A stretch of DNA of 64,000 bases from an uncultured Clostridia bacterium (GTDB taxonomy: Bacteria > Bacillota > Clostridia > Oscillospirales > Ruminococcaceae): the NCBI GenBank assembly GCA_944386805.1, contig CALXCO010000004.1:29872-93871 (forward strand), read 5' to 3'. The notes below the pieces were generated by a model. The model ran no database searches, was not told the origin of the DNA, and saw only the letters and a list, made by a program, of their open reading frames with translations. Positions 8,223 through 16,840 of the stretch are shown piece by piece; position 1 is the stretch's first letter, and every line of letters begins with the position of its first letter. A program made the position numbers and the translations under genes.

Positions 8223-9710
8223 TCAGGCGAAAGGATTTTCGGTCTTGTAAGGCAGACCGGCAGGGTGGTTGTATGCAATATCCTCGACGCCCAGATAACG
8301 CAGAATCGAGAAGAGTGCCTTGCCGCAGTGGCTGAATGCAACGGCGCCGTGATGCGGGTAGCCCTTTTCAATCAGCACATGACGGTAAAAACGTCCCATT
8401 TCAGGGATTGCAAAGATACCGATGCCGCCGAAGGAACGGGTTGCAACCGGCAGAACTTCGCCTTCTGCAATATAAGCGCGGAGCACACCCTGTGCATCGC
8501 ACTGGAGACGGTAGAAGGTGATGTCGCTTGCAGCGATGTCGCCTTCCAGCGTACCACGGGTAAAGTCAGGTTCGCTGTCCTTGGGTTCCAGCAGACGATG
8601 CTGAATCAGCTGATATTTGATGGCACGGTCTGCGCACATCTTGCAGGCAGGAGTATTGCCGCAGTGGAAGCCCATGAAGGTATCGGTGAGCTTATAGGAG
8701 AACTTGGGCGCGATATCCTCATCGTACAGGTCCTTCGGAACCGAGTTGTTGATATCCAGCAGGGTGACAGCGTCTCCGGTCACGCACAGGCCGATGTATT
8801 CAGACAGTGCACCATAAATATCGACCTCACAGGAAACCGGAATGCCTCTGGCAACCAGGCGGGAGTTGACATAGCAAGGTTCGAAGCCAAACTGAGACGG
8901 GAATGCAGGCCAGCATTTGTCAGCGAATGCGACATATTTGCGGGCACCCTTATGTGCCTCAGCCCAGTCGAGCAGCGTCAGCTCAAACTGTGCCATTCTT
9001 GCCAGCAGATCTTCATAATAGCGGCCCTCGCCCATTTCCTTTTTCATATCTTCGACAACTTCGGGGATACGGGCATCGCCTGCGTGTTCCTTATAAGCGA
9101 CCAGCAGATCCAGCTCAGAGTTTTCCTCGATTTCGACGCCGATATCATACAGACCTTTAATCGGAGCGTTGCAGGCGAAGAAATCCTGCGGACGGGGACC
9201 GAAGGTGATGATCTTCAGGCCGGACAGGCCAAGTACCGTTCTGGCAACGGGAATAAAGTCAGCGATCATATCGGCGACTTCTTCAGCGGTGCCGACAGGA
9301 TATTCCGGGATATGTGCGCGAATCTTGCGCATACCGAGGTTGTAAGAGCAGTTGAGCATACCGCAGTAAGCGTCGCCGCGACCGTTGATCAGGTCATTGC
9401 CGGTTTCCTCAGCTGCCGCTGCATACATGACAGGTCCGTCAAACCGCTGTGCGATCAGCGTTTCGGGGGTTTCCGGGCCAAAGTTGCCGAGGAAGACGCA
9501 GAGTGCGTTACATCCGGCTTCTTTTACCTCATCGACTGCTTTGAGCATATCGTTTTCGTTCTCGACAGTGGTCTTTGCCTCATAAACGTCGAGTCCTCTT
9601 GCAGCGCATGCCGCAGCGATTGCTGCACGGCGGCGTTCGGAAAGAGAGATGATAAAGCAGTCACGGCTGACTGCAATCAGGCCGAGTTTGACGACAGGAA
9701 TATTCTGCAT
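8223..9710 (-). CDS. L-fucose/L-arabinose isomerase family protein
   Basis: The 495-residue protein belongs to the FucI/AraA-type aldose-ketose isomerase superfamily. It shows NALCVFLGNFGPE near residue 70, GPVMYAAAAEE, GLKIITFGPRP, the central FADKCWPAFPSQFG and EVDIYGALSEY motifs, FHCGNTP, and a C-terminal HHGAVAFSHCGKAL segment. These enzymes convert aldoses such as L-fucose or L-arabinose to ketoses with a divalent metal. The exact sugar cannot be assigned. The start follows AAAGGA by 9 bases. It converges with shikimate kinase and shares promoter architecture with the GH3 gene at the left edge, suggesting one pentose/deoxysugar regulon. Confidence 0.85.
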   Translation of the reverse strand: MQNIPVVKLGLIAVSRDCFIISLSERRRAAIAAACAARGLDVYEAKTTVENENDMLKAVDEVKEAGCNALCVFLGNFGPETPETLIAQRFDGPVMYAAAAEETGNDLINGRGDAYCGMLNCSYNLGMRKIRAHIPEYPVGTAEEVADMIADFIPVARTVLGLSGLKIITFGPRPQDFFACNAPIKGLYDIGVEIEENSELDLLVAYKEHAGDARIPEVVEDMKKEMGEGRYYEDLLARMAQFELTLLDWAEAHKGARKYVAFADKCWPAFPSQFGFEPCYVNSRLVARGIPVSCEVDIYGALSEYIGLCVTGDAVTLLDINNSVPKDLYDEDIAPKFSYKLTDTFMGFHCGNTPACKMCADRAIKYQLIQHRLLEPKDSEPDFTRGTLEGDIAASDITFYRLQCDAQGVLRAYIAEGEVLPVATRSFGGIGIFAIPEMGRFYRHVLIEKGYPHHGAVAFSHCGKALFSILRYLGVEDIAYNHPAGLPYKTENPFA

Positions 9711-9774
9711 AATAAATCGTCCTTTCTGTTGTAGCAGGTTGCTTCCCAACAGGAAGCCTGCTGATGTTATCTTA

Positions 9775-9854
9775 ATGATACCATGGCCGGGCAAAAAAAT
9801 CCAGTCTCATTCTATTTAAAGAATATAGAATATCGCGGTGTGTGTTCGTGCACA
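9775..9854 (-). promoter_or_regulatory. Isomerase promoter with same operator-like motif as GH3 gene
   Basis: The minus strand shows TATCAT (9775-9780), GACTGGATTTTT upstream of it, and GTGTTCGTGCACA (plus-strand reading, 9842-9854). The motif is 62 bp from the -10 box here and 52 bp at the GH3 gene, a difference of one helical turn. Confidence 0.5.
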
Positions 9855-9918
9855 ATAACCAAACTGACAAAAAGAATGCAGCCAAACGGCTGCTCCTCCC
9901 AATTTTACCGATAACATC

Positions 9919-9970
9919 AAATGACTCCTCGAACGTGCAGCCAGCGCACTTTATGTTCGAGGAGTCATTT
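9919..9970. repeat. Perfect 16-bp inverted repeat with nested stem
   Basis: AAATGACTCCTCGAAC (9919-9934) and its exact complement (9955-9970) enclose GTGC/GCAC. There is no long T run on either side. It sits at the left border of the AT-rich segment and could be a bidirectional terminator or the scar of an inserted element. Confidence 0.75.
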
Positions 9971-10980
9971 CTGCTCTTCAATATTCAATGGTCTTTTCCT
10001 TTCTTTCCAGCATTCTGGAATCAACATTTTTTCTGCTTTTTCTTCAATAAACCTTGGAGGATCTTTCGAAATTCAGCAGTTGAATTGAAGCTGCAATTTA
10101 TGAAACTGCTCGCTTTCTATTCTGATCTTCAATCACGCGGGATTTTGTTTATCAATCTGTCTGACTCTTTATTCAATGGCAATTGCAAAAACCTGTACAA
10201 CTTTTGTCATATAGATTTCATTGGAATGAAATCAGGCGGATTCTTTTTCATCATCACATTTTCATTTTGAGAAAACCTTTTTTGTATACACAGATTCAAT
10301 TTCCAACTTAATTTTTGTTTCTGATTTTTCTTCTGTTTTTATATTGATTGTATTTCTTTTATTGTTTCCATCTGAAATCCCACCGCAACTTCAAATTTTA
10401 ACCAATAAAGAATACTTTCAATTTATTTTACAGAATTCATTTCATCAACTTTTCAGTTGAATTTTTATCTGTTTTCTTTCTGAATCAATCAAATCATTTT
10501 TTGAAAATTCATTCAAAAAACTTTTTTGATCTTTCAGTCAGCAGGTATACAACTTGTTTTCCTTTTTTATTATTGTGACCATGAACAGAAATGCTTTTTT
10601 GTTTTCTTATCAATTTCAATTTTCATTTCAATCATTTTATTTTTCATTCAGATATTTTTTCCATCATCTTGCAATTTAAATTTCATTGAAATTTAAATCT
10701 CTGTATAATCGAATCTTATCTTTTCTGAAAAATCTTCCGATTTTCAATTTCAACTGACTTTTGATTCTGAAAACATAAACCAGTTTTGATTTGGCTTATT
10801 CATTCTGTTGTTTTCTGCTCAGCCGGTTTCCTTTATGCTGCATATGCCCGGTTTTTCTGACCGTCAGTATGGGCGGTAAATAAACTTGAGCGAACAGCTT
10901 TTCGAGAAAGAACAGCCATTTTGTACCTGGAACATTTTTTATAATCTTCATTCTTTAGAAGATTATATCAGTTTAACTAG

Positions 10981-11430
10981 TACATTGGTTTAATCCTCAT
11001 GGAAAACTGTGGTTGGGCAAGTGATCTGGCTAGTACATTGGAGTATCCCTTTCGAGTTTTCAGATTCTCATTAAGATCATCTGCATTTTGGATATCTGTT
11101 GTGCCATTTTTTCTTTTATCCACTTGCTGATATTCTCTGTTTATCAAAACAGATTTTATCATTTTCTGGATAAATGATTTTTACGTGTACATTGGATTAT
11201 CCCTTTACTCTTCATGTGGAACTTTTTCTGTACAAAACCGAAGCAGAAATCTTACACCGAAATCCATTTGGGTTTTGCTTTTTGCTTTCCTTTCCAATCT
11301 GTTACCAAATATCCTTACTTCGGATTTCTGATATCATCTTATACTTGGAAAGACTTTTTTATCCCTGCGTTTCTCAGATCAAAAATATCTGCGAAACAAT
11401 TTTCATCTGTACATTGGATTGTCCCTTTCG
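10981..11430. repeat. Four dispersed TACATTGG...TCC repeats
   Basis: TACATTGG occurs at 10981, 11034, 11188 and 11409, each followed by a related block. The consensus over the last three copies is TACATTGGattATCCCTTT; copy 1 is the most diverged. Spacings are 53, 154 and 221 bp. I do not recognize the family. Confidence 0.6.
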
Positions 11431-12002
11431 TTTGGATTCTGTATGCCCTTTTGTTTCTGGAAGTCAGATTGGTTTCGTCCTTACCATCTATGAAAAAGGT
11501 ACTATAGAATATATCTATAAGGAACTTCCTTTGATGATATTCAATTGTCAAACAAAGAATTCTCTGATTTTTCTGAACCTGAATCTGGCAAAACAGCTTT
11601 CAGATTTTTTGAACGAAATCCGATTTTCTTTGCATCAGATGAATTCGTCTTTGAATTCATATTCTTTATTTTCCAACCTGTCTGAATTCAATTTCCGGTT
11701 CTTTCATTTCATAAATCAAACGGTCGGATCGCATCCCATAAATCCGTTTCAGTTAAGACCGGAAGCTGTTTCCAACAACAGTGTTGGAAGAAAAGCTGTT
11801 CGGTTCATCTGCCATTGGAATCAGTCCTTTCTCTTTTGGATTGGTACGCTTTTCGTACCTGACATGATGTTCTTTTCCCTCAGCTAAACTCATTGAGGAG
11901 GAGGTCATTTTTGAGATTCCATCATGTGATCCTCTTTTATAAATCAGAGGGTTTCAACACTTCTTTGTGTTTTTTATTTTGTCCCTTCCTGATTGCATCT
12001 TT

Positions 12003-12031
12003 AGTATAACACCGGCATTTTGATTTGTCAA
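12003..12031 (-). promoter_or_regulatory. Strong leftward SigA-type promoter into the AT-rich segment
   Basis: On the minus strand a perfect TTGACA, a 17-bp spacer and TATACT are present; the start point would be near 11996. The transcript would begin with a purine-rich leader and run into the segment without a recognizable gene. Confidence 0.65.
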
Positions 12032-12348
12032 TACTTTTTTTCAAGATTTTTTTATTTTTTTGTATTTTTTCTCTATATCTTTTCCACCAAGTATCAAATC
12101 TAAACTTTTTTGCACTGTGGCCGAACACAAACAGGGATTTTAGTATCGCGTCCGTGTACAAACTTTCTTTACGGAAAATCCATTACCGACCAACTGCGAT
12201 TTTACAAAAACGTATTGACTTTATCCCTTCAATCGCATACAATAAGAACGTACAATTTCGCTTCACAGGTCCAAAGCCCTTCGGCGGCTTTCACGTGTGC
12301 AGGCGGCAGGCTGAGACCTTGCCACAAGGGAAAGGAATGGTTACCAAC

Positions 12349-12666
12349 ATGATCGAATATTACCACGAATTGGAAGAACCCGAACTGCTTACCCTGCAGG
12401 ATGAGGAAGGCGTGGAAAGCGTCGTCGAACTGCTGGCGCAGATGGATGTCGACGGCAAATCTTACGTCGCCGCTACTCCCCATCTGGATGATCCCACCCA
12501 GGCGCTGGGAGAGGACGCAGAACTGATTGTCCTGGTCAGCGAAGAGGAAGACGGAGAAGAATTTCTCGCTTCGATCGATGATGACGATGAATACGAAAAA
12601 ATCGGCAACCTGTTTTTGGAAAAGCTGATGGGCTACTACGAAGACGAAGCAGAAGACGAAGAGTAA
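12349..12666 (+). CDS. DUF1292 domain protein
   Basis: The 105-residue, highly acidic protein fits the DUF1292 family: LLTLQDEEGVESVVELLAQMDVDGKSYVAA, then LIVLVSEEEDGEEFLASIDDDDEYEKIGNLF. Members are widespread in Firmicutes, often near ruvX/yrzL-type genes, and their function is unknown. ATG at 12349 lies 12 bases after AAAGGA; an in-frame ATG at 12337, 6 bases after AAGGG, is equally possible. A terminator follows before the MATE gene. Confidence 0.85.
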   Translation: MIEYYHELEEPELLTLQDEEGVESVVELLAQMDVDGKSYVAATPHLDDPTQALGEDAELIVLVSEEEDGEEFLASIDDDDEYEKIGNLFLEKLMGYYEDEAEDEE

Positions 12667-12672
12667 TTTTTA

Positions 12673-12726
12673 ACCGGCAGCAGGCTGAACAGGATTTTGA
12701 TTCCGAGCCTTCTGCCGGTATTTTTA
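12673..12726 (+). terminator. Rho-independent terminator
   Basis: ACCGGCAG/CTGCCGGT with an inner AGGCT/AGCCT stem, then ATTTTTAT. Confidence 0.8.
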
Positions 12727-12757
12727 TCGTCTTTCTGCGGCAAAAGAGGGACAGCAA

Positions 12758-14155
12758 ATGAATCTTCCAAAATTGAAAAAGCTGGATGAGAATACCTTCG
12801 GCGGGCAGATCACCAAACTGGTCGTGCCGATTGTACTCCAAAACCTGCTGAGTGCATCTGTCAATTCCACCGACGTCATCATGCTCAACTTTGTCGGCCA
12901 GTCTTCCATCTCCGCAGTCTCGCTCGCCGCACAGTACACCAGCGTCCTGTTTATGGTATTTTTTGGACTGGGCACCGGCGCCAGTATGCTTTGTGCACAG
13001 TATTACGGAAAAGGTGATTATCGGGCAATCTCCGCGATTCAGGGAATTGCACTGCGGTTTTCGATGGCAATTTCCACGGTATTCGCCGTCATGGCGCTGA
13101 CGGCACCCGAACTGATGATGACGCTTTTCACCAAAGACCCCGAACTGATTACACTGGGCGCAGGTTATCTGCGGTATTTAAGTGTATCATTCTTCTGCTG
13201 TGGAATCATTGAGGTCTATCTGTCGGTTCTGCGCAGCGTCAGCCGGGTAATGATCAGCACCGCACTGAACACCTTTACCTTTTGCATGAACATTCTGCTC
13301 AATGCGGTGTTTATTTTCGGGCTGTTCGGTGCGCCGAAACTGGGCGCGGCTGGGGTTGCCATTGCGACATCCCTGTCACGGCTGATGGAGCTGGGGCTGT
13401 GCATGATCGTTTCGGCCAGGAGCGAACATATCAAGCTGCGCCTTTCGGCGATGTTTATCCGCAACAAACTGCTGTTTCAGGACTTCGTCCGGTTATCACT
13501 GCCGGCTTTGGGCAACGATGTGGTATGGGGCATTGGTTTTTCGATGTACTCGGTCATTATCGGCCATATGAGCTCGGACGCGGTCGCCGCCAATTCATTT
13601 GTCGTGGTGGTCCGCAACTTCGGCACGATTTTGTGCTTTGGGCTGGGCAATGCAGGCGGCATCCTGCTGGGACAGAAAATCGGTGAAAACCGGATGGAAG
13701 AGGCCGCTCTTTATACCAAAAAACTGATGAAGCTGACCGTTATCACTGGCGCAATCGGCGGACTGATTGTACTGGCGTCGATTCCGATTGTCATGAATTT
13801 CGCATCGCTGACGGATACGGGAATGTATTATTTGAAGAACATGCTGCTGATCAATACATACTATGTAATGGGGCAGGCAGTCAATACAACGCTGATTGCC
13901 GGTGCGTTCCGTGCCGGAGGTGACAGCCGGTTCGGGTTTTTCTGTGACCTGATCGACATGTGGGGTTATGCAGTGCCGCTGGGATTTTTTGCAGCGTTTG
14001 TCCTCAAACTGCCGGTTATGTGGGTATATTTTCTGCTGTGCACCGACGAGTTCGTCAAATGGCCGTGGGTCATCCACCACTATCGCAGCGGCAAATGGCT
14101 AAAAAATATCACCCGCGACAATCTTTTTGCCGAACAGACGGCGGAAATTGGCTGA
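12758..14155 (+). CDS. MATE family efflux transporter
   Basis: The 465-residue protein has twelve predicted membrane segments. Typical MATE stretches are LVVPIVLQNLLSASVNSTDVIMLNFVGQ (first helix pair), FMVFFGLGTGASMLCAQYYGKGD and, in the second half, NTTLIAGAFRAGGDSRFGFFCDLIDMWGYAVPL. It belongs to a different subgroup from the transporter at 4.3 kb. It exports small organic molecules by cation antiport; the substrate is unknown. It has its own ribosome site (GAGGGACAGCAA) and no obvious partner genes. Confidence 0.92.
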   Translation: MNLPKLKKLDENTFGGQITKLVVPIVLQNLLSASVNSTDVIMLNFVGQSSISAVSLAAQYTSVLFMVFFGLGTGASMLCAQYYGKGDYRAISAIQGIALRFSMAISTVFAVMALTAPELMMTLFTKDPELITLGAGYLRYLSVSFFCCGIIEVYLSVLRSVSRVMISTALNTFTFCMNILLNAVFIFGLFGAPKLGAAGVAIATSLSRLMELGLCMIVSARSEHIKLRLSAMFIRNKLLFQDFVRLSLPALGNDVVWGIGFSMYSVIIGHMSSDAVAANSFVVVVRNFGTILCFGLGNAGGILLGQKIGENRMEEAALYTKKLMKLTVITGAIGGLIVLASIPIVMNFASLTDTGMYYLKNMLLINTYYVMGQAVNTTLIAGAFRAGGDSRFGFFCDLIDMWGYAVPLGFFAAFVLKLPVMWVYFLLCTDEFVKWPWVIHHYRSGKWLKNITRDNLFAEQTAEIG

Positions 14156-14250
14156 AGCGGTTTTGGGCAGTTGTACCGGCGAAATGGCTGCAAATATATT
14201 TATGATTTGTTGTCTTTTGGCAAACTTTTCATAAAAGTAAATCTTTCCTC

Positions 14251-14279
14251 TTGATTTTCGCTGCAATATTTGTTATACT
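14251..14279 (+). promoter_or_regulatory. Promoter of probable 6S RNA
   Basis: TTGATT, a 17-bp spacer and TATACT place transcription start at about 14286. Confidence 0.65.
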
Positions 14280-14286
14280 GTTCTCA

Positions 14287-14523
14287 CACGAAACAGTAGA
14301 CATTCTGCCTTGTGCGAGTAAGTGTGGTGTTTTAAATCCGAACACATTTAAAACGGGAACCGGTCGCCGCATCAGGACTGCAGACCTCCCGGCTTTTGCC
14401 GGACGAAGGGAGCGCGAGCGTTGCGGGATGGTACCCACCTGCTGAGAAGCGGGTTTATATTCCATGCGACGGCAAGGCGGGTCACTTTAAAAGCAAAAGG
14501 CTTCTGCGAAAGCGGAAGCCTTT
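14287..14523 (+). ncRNA. ssrS: 6S RNA (RNA polymerase regulator)
   Basis: A non-coding 200-240 nt segment lies between a good promoter and a strong terminator. Its ends pair (CTGCCTTG near 14305 with CAAGGCGG near 14476), giving the long rod-like closing stem of 6S RNA. The 3' arm ATGCGACGGCAAGG resembles the conserved TGCGRCGGCA of 6S RNAs, and CCCACCTGCTGAGAAGCGGG forms an apical hairpin. 6S RNA binds sigma-A RNA polymerase holoenzyme as a promoter mimic. Assignment is by pattern; a covariance-model match would settle it. Confidence 0.7.
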
Positions 14524-14525
14524 TT
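14496..14525 (+). terminator. Terminator of the 6S-like RNA
   Basis: AAGGCTTC...GAAGCCTT stem with a GAAA tetraloop and T5. Confidence 0.85.
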
Positions 14526-14564
14526 CATATGCTGAAGGATTTTCCAGTAAAGGATGGATGGTAT

Positions 14565-15296
14565 ATGTTGGAAAAATGGCAGGCGCGTCAGGCGCTGCTG
14601 CTGGGAGAAGAAAAGATGGCACTGCTGGCAGAGAAATGTGTGGCAGTCATCGGGCTGGGCGGCGTCGGCGGTGCCTGCGCCGAAGGACTCTGCCGGGCTG
14701 GTATTGGCAAAATGATTCTGATGGACCATGACGAGGTGGACGAGACCAACATCAACCGCCAGATGATCGCCACCCATGACACAATCGGTATGCCCAAAAC
14801 CGAGGCCTGTGCACAGCGGCTGCTCTCCATCAACCCGCGGCTGGAACTTGTCAAACTCCAGATGTTTTATGGCGCAGATACAGCCGGTCAGCTGTTTGAA
14901 CAGCATCCGGATTATATTATCGACTGCATCGATACCGTCACTGCCAAACTGGACCTCGCTGCCCGCTGCCAGGAAAGCGGGATTCCACTGCTGATGAGCC
15001 TGGGAACAGGCAACCGGCTTGACCCGACCTCTTTCCGGATTGGAAAGATTGAAGAGACGGCCAGCTGCGGTGCCGGCGACGGACTGGCACGGGTCATGCG
15101 CCGCGAAACCCGGAAACGGGGGTTGACGGCATTTGACGTTCTCTATTCGACCGAACCACCTGCAAAGGCTGTTGTTGCAGGTGACGGACGGTATGCGCCC
15201 GGTTCGATTGCCTTCTGTCCGCCGGTTGCCGGTCTGATTGAGGCAGGGTTTGTCGTCCGGAAGCTGGCCGGACTGGACAACAAAAGAAAGGGGTAA
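14565..15296 (+). CDS. tcdA: tRNA threonylcarbamoyladenosine dehydratase
   Basis: The 243-residue E1/ThiF-like enzyme uses ATP to cyclize t6A37 of ANN-decoding tRNAs to ct6A. It has the nucleotide-binding motif VIGLGGVGG, MDHDEVDETNINRQ with the conserved Arg/Gln, and ID.IDTVTAKLDL. The late SCGAGDGLARVMRRETRK and FCPPVAGLI stretches are typical of TcdA (YgdL). The chosen ATG lies 10 bases after AAAGGA; the frame is open further upstream into the RNA gene, which is not credible coding. Confidence 0.9.
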   Translation: MLEKWQARQALLLGEEKMALLAEKCVAVIGLGGVGGACAEGLCRAGIGKMILMDHDEVDETNINRQMIATHDTIGMPKTEACAQRLLSINPRLELVKLQMFYGADTAGQLFEQHPDYIIDCIDTVTAKLDLAARCQESGIPLLMSLGTGNRLDPTSFRIGKIEETASCGAGDGLARVMRRETRKRGLTAFDVLYSTEPPAKAVVAGDGRYAPGSIAFCPPVAGLIEAGFVVRKLAGLDNKRKG

Positions 15297-15300
15297 ACAG

Positions 15301-15936
15301 ATGAACAGCAAAACGGTAAAAAAACGGACGTTCCCTCTGGGAAAACTGGCGGCCTGTCTGCTGACCATCCTTGTGATTGCGCTGTACTTTCCCGTTTACG
15401 CACAACCGGGCGTGCATACGTTAGACGGTGGATTTCTGTCGCTGACCGAAGACGGACAGTATACCGGTTCTGCCGGAACGATCTCACTGGACGGCAGCAC
15501 CCTTTCGTTTGACAACGGGCTCTCCCCTCTCACCGTCACCGTTGAGGATGGATTTTACACCGTCATGCAGCAGGAAGAAGTTCTCTATACCGGACGGATG
15601 CCAGAGGACAGCGACGACCGCAAAATTTTAGAGGACGGCACCATCGTCGCTGTCACAGACAGCTCAGACGGTTACCCGCTGCTGCTTTCCCAGATCATCT
15701 CACTGTCCCAGGGACAAAACGAAATCCGCGGTGACCGGCGGCATATGACGGCCGGGATTGCGGGACTGCTGATCTGGATCGCAGACATTCTATTCCCCAA
15801 CCTGTTTTACCGGGTCGACCCCCGCAGCATCGGCGGCAGAGGTGCTCCTTCCGCTACCTATCGCAAAATTCAGCGGGTGATGCGAATTATTCTGCCGCTG
15901 TGGGCACTGGTATTTCTGACGCTGTCGCTGCTCTGA
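15301..15936 (+). CDS. Uncharacterized membrane protein with extracytoplasmic domain
   Basis: I do not recognize a family. The 211-residue product has one N-terminal membrane segment (about residues 14-35, after KKRTFPLGK) and a 110-residue polar domain rich in short beta-like stretches (GGFLSLTEDGQYTGSAGTISLDGSTLSF). Two hydrophobic segments lie near residues 148-165 and 190-210. It starts 5 bases after tcdA with AAAGGGG upstream, so the two are probably one operon; this says nothing clear about its role. Confidence 0.75.
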   Translation: MNSKTVKKRTFPLGKLAACLLTILVIALYFPVYAQPGVHTLDGGFLSLTEDGQYTGSAGTISLDGSTLSFDNGLSPLTVTVEDGFYTVMQQEEVLYTGRMPEDSDDRKILEDGTIVAVTDSSDGYPLLLSQIISLSQGQNEIRGDRRHMTAGIAGLLIWIADILFPNLFYRVDPRSIGGRGAPSATYRKIQRVMRIILPLWALVFLTLSLL

Positions 15937-15989
15937 CAGACAACCGGCAGATAATGCGCTCCGGGCATAAGCAAACTTAACACATAACT

Positions 15990-16039
15990 GGCTCTGTCCG
16001 GAATGAACTCTCCGCTGTTCTGTCCGACAGAGCCTTTTT
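15990..16039 (+). terminator. Rho-independent terminator
   Basis: GGCTCTGTC (15990-15998) pairs with GACAGAGCC (16026-16034), followed by T5. Confidence 0.8.
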
Positions 16040-16068
16040 CTGTATTGGAAAATCTACGGCTGCAATTA

Positions 16069-16101
16069 ACAATTCTCAAACAATTCCCAAACGATCGGTA
16101 A
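16069..16101 (+). promoter_or_regulatory. Three 11-bp direct repeats before the response-regulator gene
   Basis: ACAATTCTCAA, ACAATTCCCAA and a weaker ACGATCGGTAA follow each other with an 11-bp period, about 70 bp before the regulator start. OmpR-family regulators often bind such helically phased direct repeats, so autoregulation is plausible. Confidence 0.45.
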
Positions 16102-16168
16102 ATATGAATCTGACAGAATAATCAATATAACGGCTCCGATTGACCGGAGCAAACGGGAGGAAAAGGTT

Positions 16169-16840
16169 ATGGTTCACATTCTTGTCGTAGAAGACGATCT
16201 CAAACTGAATCAGGCGATATGCACCTATCTGAACGACAGCGGATTTTCGGCGAAAGGCTGTCTGTCGGCGACGGCAGCATATGATGAGATGTATAACAGC
16301 ATTTATGATCTGATTGTCTCAGACATCATGATGCCAGAAGTAGACGGGTTTGAATTTGCTGAAACGGTGCGGCGGGTCAATAAGACTATTCCGATTCTGT
16401 TCATGTCCGCAAGGGACGACCTTCCTTCCAAACAGCGAGGATTTCAGCTGGGAATTGACGACTATATGGTCAAACCGATTGAACTGGACGAACTGCTGCT
16501 GCGCATCCGGGCACTGCTGCGGCGTGCCAATATTGAGATGGAGCGCAGGCTGACGGTTGGGAATCTGACATTGGACGCCGACGCCGTCACAGCCGTGGTT
16601 TCCGGTAAGGAAATCCCGGTCACCACCCGCGAGTTCAATATTCTGTACAAGCTGCTGTCCTATCCGAACAAGACCTTTTCACGCGCCCAGCTGATGGACG
16701 AATTCTGGGGCATCGACTCTGAAACCAGCCTGCGCGCGGTCGACGTCTATATCACCAAACTGCGGGACAAATTTTCCGCCTGCGACGGATTTGAGATCAA
16801 AACGGTGCGTGGGTTGGGGTATAAGGCGGTGTTACGATGA
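16169..16840 (+). CDS. OmpR-family response regulator
   Basis: The 223-residue protein has a receiver domain with the acidic pair EDD (8-10), the phospho-acceptor Asp in LIVSDIMMPEVDG, FMSARDD and the switch Lys in YMVKP. It is followed by a winged-helix DNA-binding domain (TTREFNILYKLLSYPNKTFSRAQLMDEFWG, RAVDVYITKLRDKF, IKTVRGLGYKA). The gene overlaps its histidine kinase by 4 bp (ATGA). The stimulus is unknown. GGGAGGAAAAGG precedes the start. Confidence 0.93.
   Translation: MVHILVVEDDLKLNQAICTYLNDSGFSAKGCLSATAAYDEMYNSIYDLIVSDIMMPEVDGFEFAETVRRVNKTIPILFMSARDDLPSKQRGFQLGIDDYMVKPIELDELLLRIRALLRRANIEMERRLTVGNLTLDADAVTAVVSGKEIPVTTREFNILYKLLSYPNKTFSRAQLMDEFWGIDSETSLRAVDVYITKLRDKFSACDGFEIKTVRGLGYKAVLR

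Larger units (their letters stand above)
9971..12340. other. AT-rich, pyrimidine-skewed segment without a recognizable gene
   Basis: About 2.4 kb is much richer in T (plus strand) than anything else in the window, with many runs such as TTTTCATTTCAATC. The longest open frame (11174-11887, plus, 237 codons) and shorter ones show no domain or ribosome site that I recognize. Their composition is what a T-rich strand gives by chance: Phe, Leu, Ser and Ile. The segment contains several palindromes: 10674-10698; 10941-10966, ATAATCTTC arms; 11769-11787, TTCCAACA arms. A sigma-A-like leftward promoter lies at its right end, so a purine-rich leftward transcript is possible. It could be a long non-coding RNA, a decayed low-GC insertion or phage remnant. 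Confidence 0.6.

Noticed and set aside
7893..9734. Long plus-strand open frame of 613 codons
   Set aside because: It is the antisense of the isomerase gene and shows only the complement pattern of that protein; no ribosome site or domain.
10977..11200. Replication origin (DnaA boxes) in the AT-rich segment
   Set aside because: Only one poor TTATCCAC-like word; no cluster of DnaA boxes and no dnaA/dnaN genes.
11174..11887. 237-codon frame in the AT-rich segment as a real membrane protein
   Set aside because: No ribosome site, composition expected from T-rich DNA, and no domain seen; a protein search could still overturn this.
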